From Candidatus Poribacteria bacterium (lineage in GTDB: Bacteria > Poribacteria > WGA-4E > WGA-3G): a stretch of DNA of 15,699 nt. Under the pieces are notes generated by a model. The model was not told where the DNA came from. It did no database searches and was given only the letters and a program-made list of their open reading frames with translations. Shown here piece by piece: positions 13,188-15,699 of this stretch. Where the stretch lies: NCBI GenBank assembly GCA_009835515.1, contig VXXH01000769.1, forward strand, positions 1-15,699. Reading direction: 5' to 3'. How positions within the stretch are numbered: position 1 is the first letter of the stretch; each line of letters begins with the position of its first letter. The position numbers and the translations under genes are program-made.

Positions 13188-15515
13188 TTGTTCGGATCAA
13201 GATTTTACATTTTATTTATAGGGATACTTCTTTTGACTGTTATCAATGTCGGTGCAGCACCTGAAACCGTCCGTCTTAGCAACGGTGCATGGACAGTTGA
13301 CATCGCGACGCAATCCCTCGCCGTAAATGCGTACCCTGTAAGATCCGAAACGGCAGTGCCTATTTCGGCGGCGCAGCCCGGATTCGGCGATGTAGTGGAA
13401 TTCGCCCAAGACAACAATACTGTCAGTTGGCGGATTGCAGATCGGTTTCTCACTGTGCGCTTTGAACTGATAGGTGAATCGCTATCCGTAGAGTTCGTTC
13501 ACGATAAGCAGGCAAGTGACACAATCCGTTTAACATGGCCCGTTATTGAAGATTCCGAATCCCTCCTCGCTTATATTTTACCTCTTTTTGAGGGGAGTTA
13601 CGTCCCGAAAGATGATGTTACATGGCAAGATTTTTTAGCCGAACGGGGACCGATAAACACAACCGCGGGGCTCTCAATGCCGTTTTGGGGTTTGGATCTC
13701 ACCGACCGAACACTTACCTACATTTTGACCAACCCATTTAACAACCAAATTCGATTCAATAAGACATCATCTTCTGAATTAGGTATGCAGGTATCGCACA
13801 CCTTCACACCGAATTGGGAACAGAGAAGATACGGATTGCATATCTCACTCGGTGCAGCATCGCCAGTCGCACCCGCCAAACAGTACCGACACTGGTTGCA
13901 ACAGAACGCTGAATTCGTTTCGTTTGCTGAGAAGATTGAGAAAACGCCTGCTGCAGAGAAGTTACTCGGTGCTGCGCATGTCTACCTCTGGGGCGGTAAA
14001 CTCCTCAGTCAATATGATGTAACGGATTGGCAAACGTTTGCAATAAGGCTCAGTGGTGATAGCGGCGTTGCAAGGCAGATATGGACGCAACTGAATGCAG
14101 AGGCGCAGAAAGCAATTCGTGAAATCGCTCAATCCGCACATCCGTCTAAATACGTCCGGCGGGTTGTAAGTCGTGCAATAAGTGAACAACTCGAAAAGCC
14201 TGATTTTTACAACCCAACGCTTTGGACAGAAATTCCGCTTACGTCAGAGACAGAAACGTTAATCTCGCGAGACGTATCTACGCTATCGCTCACGGAGGTG
14301 TATCGCCGCAATTGTCTACTGTTCTCCGCTGCGTTTTCCGACCCGCTACGGCATCCAGACGAATGGGGTGACGGTTTCTCTGTGAAACTACTGGAACAGT
14401 TCGCCGAGAATAGGTTAGATCGCCTCTGGCTCGGTGTGGATTCATGGCAGGACGGCTTTCGACACCCGACCGCTGTCGCGAAGGCGAAAGAACTCGGCTA
14501 TCTCGTGGGACCCTACGACTCTTATCACAGTATCCATCATCCCAACGAAAAAGATACGTGGGAGACTGCACAGTTTGATCTGACCCTTTATGAGACCGGA
14601 GGGATTGTCAACGCAGACGGCACAATGAGTCGAGGATTTAAAAAGAAAGGGTATCACTTAAGCCCGCTCGTGGCACAGCCTTATGTCGAAAATCGCGTCA
14701 ACGGTATTGTTGATCAGATGCCATCAGATTTCAATACGTGGTTTATTGATTGTGACGCTTACGGCGAACTCTACGACGATTATTCGACATCGCATCCGGC
14801 AACACAGTTAGACGATATGCGCGCACGCTTGGCGCGGATTTCATGGATTCGGGATACGCACAACATGGTCGTCGGCTCGGAAGGCGGTGCTGCTTATTCG
14901 GCAGCAACGCTCCACTTTGCACACGGCATGACAGTTCCTGTGATCGGGTGGGGTGACCCAGATATGAAATCTAAAACCTCGCCTTACTACGTTGGCGGTT
15001 ACTGGCCCCCCGAAGGTCCGGCAGTTCACATAAAGCAGGTGCCTCTCAAACCGAACTATCTGTATCACTACTACGATCCGCGTTTCCGATTGCCACTTTA
15101 TCAGATTGTGTTCCACGATTCAGTGATAACGACGCATCATTGGGGTTCTGGTAGTCTCAAGTTTGAGAACGCGATTGGAACGTTGGCATTGTTGGAGCAA
15201 CTCTACAACATCCCGCCGTTATATCATCTGAACATGGCGGAGTTTTCAAAGCATAAAGCTTGGATTAAGCGGCACTACGCATTCTTTTCGCCGTTGCATC
15301 GGCACATCGGTGGGCAAGCGATGACCGACTTTGAGTGGCTCAGCAATGACCGACAGGTCCAACGCGCCGAGTTTGGGGATGCTGTTGAGATATACGCAAA
15401 TTTCGGAACAGACCCCTTTAAACATAAAGGACATAAAGGCGTGATAATTATGGGGCGAAGTGTGGTAGCAAGATGGATGGATACTGGTAAGATTGAAGTA
15501 TTTTCTGTCGAATAA
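13188..15515 (+). CDS. Secreted glycoside hydrolase candidate, GH101/GH129-like
   Basis: This is a large exported protein, 775 residues. Residues 1-23 form a signal peptide (hydrophobic core YILFIGILLLTVINV, then GAA). An N-terminal beta-rich region (about 30-230) resembles the sandwich domains that precede the barrel in GH101-type enzymes. The likely catalytic barrel spans about 410-680. It has WFIDCDAYGE (D521 and D523, nucleophile candidates) and VVGSEGG (E565, acid/base candidate) about 42-44 residues apart, then PLYQIVFHDSVITTHHWGSG near 639-658. This layout recalls endo-alpha-N-acetylgalactosaminidase and related families, which act on mucin-type O-glycans, but the assignment is by eye. 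The start is TTG 13188, 12 bp after Uma2 copy 3, with GAGG ten bases upstream overlapping that gene's stop; no better start exists before the signal peptide. It completes a run of co-directional genes. Confidence 0.7.
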   Translation: MFGSRFYILFIGILLLTVINVGAAPETVRLSNGAWTVDIATQSLAVNAYPVRSETAVPISAAQPGFGDVVEFAQDNNTVSWRIADRFLTVRFELIGESLSVEFVHDKQASDTIRLTWPVIEDSESLLAYILPLFEGSYVPKDDVTWQDFLAERGPINTTAGLSMPFWGLDLTDRTLTYILTNPFNNQIRFNKTSSSELGMQVSHTFTPNWEQRRYGLHISLGAASPVAPAKQYRHWLQQNAEFVSFAEKIEKTPAAEKLLGAAHVYLWGGKLLSQYDVTDWQTFAIRLSGDSGVARQIWTQLNAEAQKAIREIAQSAHPSKYVRRVVSRAISEQLEKPDFYNPTLWTEIPLTSETETLISRDVSTLSLTEVYRRNCLLFSAAFSDPLRHPDEWGDGFSVKLLEQFAENRLDRLWLGVDSWQDGFRHPTAVAKAKELGYLVGPYDSYHSIHHPNEKDTWETAQFDLTLYETGGIVNADGTMSRGFKKKGYHLSPLVAQPYVENRVNGIVDQMPSDFNTWFIDCDAYGELYDDYSTSHPATQLDDMRARLARISWIRDTHNMVVGSEGGAAYSAATLHFAHGMTVPVIGWGDPDMKSKTSPYYVGGYWPPEGPAVHIKQVPLKPNYLYHYYDPRFRLPLYQIVFHDSVITTHHWGSGSLKFENAIGTLALLEQLYNIPPLYHLNMAEFSKHKAWIKRHYAFFSPLHRHIGGQAMTDFEWLSNDRQVQRAEFGDAVEIYANFGTDPFKHKGHKGVIIMGRSVVARWMDTGKIEVFSVE

Positions 15516-15522
15516 TTTACGG

Positions 15523-15551
15523 TTGGTAGAGATGAAAAAATGTGATATACT
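15523..15551 (+). promoter_or_regulatory. Extended -10 promoter candidate near the right edge
   Basis: TTGGTA (15523-15528) and TATACT (15546-15551) are 17 bp apart, with TGA before the -10 giving the extended form. A perfect 12-bp palindrome, ACTTTTAAAAGT, occupies 15549-15560 and covers the end of the -10 and the expected start site, so it could be an operator. The gene it serves would lie mostly beyond the window. No clear terminator for the glycosidase gene is seen before it. Confidence 0.5.
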
Positions 15552-15620
15552 TTTAAAAGTGTTTATGTTTCTCGGAGCACCCAATGGGCCGCAAAGGGCA
15601 GACGAAAAGAACTTAACTGT

Positions 15621-15699
15621 ATGAATCGTAATTTACATAATGGAGTTAGCGAACTCGCTGGAGCTAGTAGTCTGTCACAAAAAGTTCTGTCTCAAATAC
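15621..15699 (+). CDS. Unidentified ORF cut by the window edge
   Basis: An ATG at 15621 opens a frame of 26 codons still open at the last base (MNRNLHNGVSELAG...). I do not recognise it. It has no good ribosome binding site. Two tiny frames precede it: ATG 15565 to TGA 15624, which overlaps its start as ATGA, and ATG 15584 to TAA 15616, which has CGGAG six bases upstream. The arrangement downstream of a promoter candidate could be a leader peptide followed by a coupled gene, or simply non-coding sequence. Confidence 0.2.
   Translation, partial: MNRNLHNGVSELAGASSLSQKVLSQI

Noticed and set aside
15565..15620. Riboswitch-like leader (GGAGCACCC...GCAAAGGGCAGACG)
   Set aside because: A few bases recall known aptamer cores, but I could not form the pairings of any class I know.

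Overview
The window looks like a chromosomal piece of an uncultured marine or host-associated bacterium, most like Candidatus Poribacteria or a related lineage. This rests on gene style only: middling GC, several Uma2-family genes, a CotH-type protein with a lamin-tail domain, TTG starts, and carbohydrate genes of the GH101/GH129 and sugar-isomerase types. It was not tested by any search. I see no rRNA, tRNA, CRISPR array or complete transposase.

The left two thirds (about 1-10508) is almost entirely minus-strand. Reading in the direction of transcription from 10508 down, it holds an XRE-type HTH fused to a metallo-beta-lactamase fold hydrolase, then a dppB-dppC permease pair overlapping by ATGA. 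Next comes a strong sigma70-type promoter followed by a multicopper oxidase, a ferric-iron binding protein and a fused two-domain ferric-iron permease, which looks like a ferroxidase-linked Fe(III) import operon without its ATPase. After that are a DUF4956 membrane protein, a roughly 170-bp MITE-like inverted-repeat element carrying an intrinsic terminator, and a secreted CotH-kinase-like protein with EF hands and a lamin-tail domain. The CotH reading frame is broken by a frameshift near 940-965.

The right third (10608-15515) is plus-strand and tightly packed: Uma2, Uma2, a sugar isomerase/epimerase-like TIM barrel, Uma2, then a large secreted glycoside hydrolase candidate resembling GH101/GH129. 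Gaps are 12-41 bp, so this is probably one transcription unit. The three Uma2 proteins are about 65 % identical by hand count, and the third looks like a mosaic of the other two. The last 184 bases hold a good plus-strand promoter candidate, a 12-bp palindrome on its start site and small ORFs cut by the window edge.

The points most worth a second look are the Uma2 genes interleaved with carbohydrate genes, the HTH-MBL fusion, the inverted-repeat element placed just upstream of the CotH ribosome binding site, the oxidase plus iron ABC operon, and the CotH frameshift with a short inverted repeat at the break.
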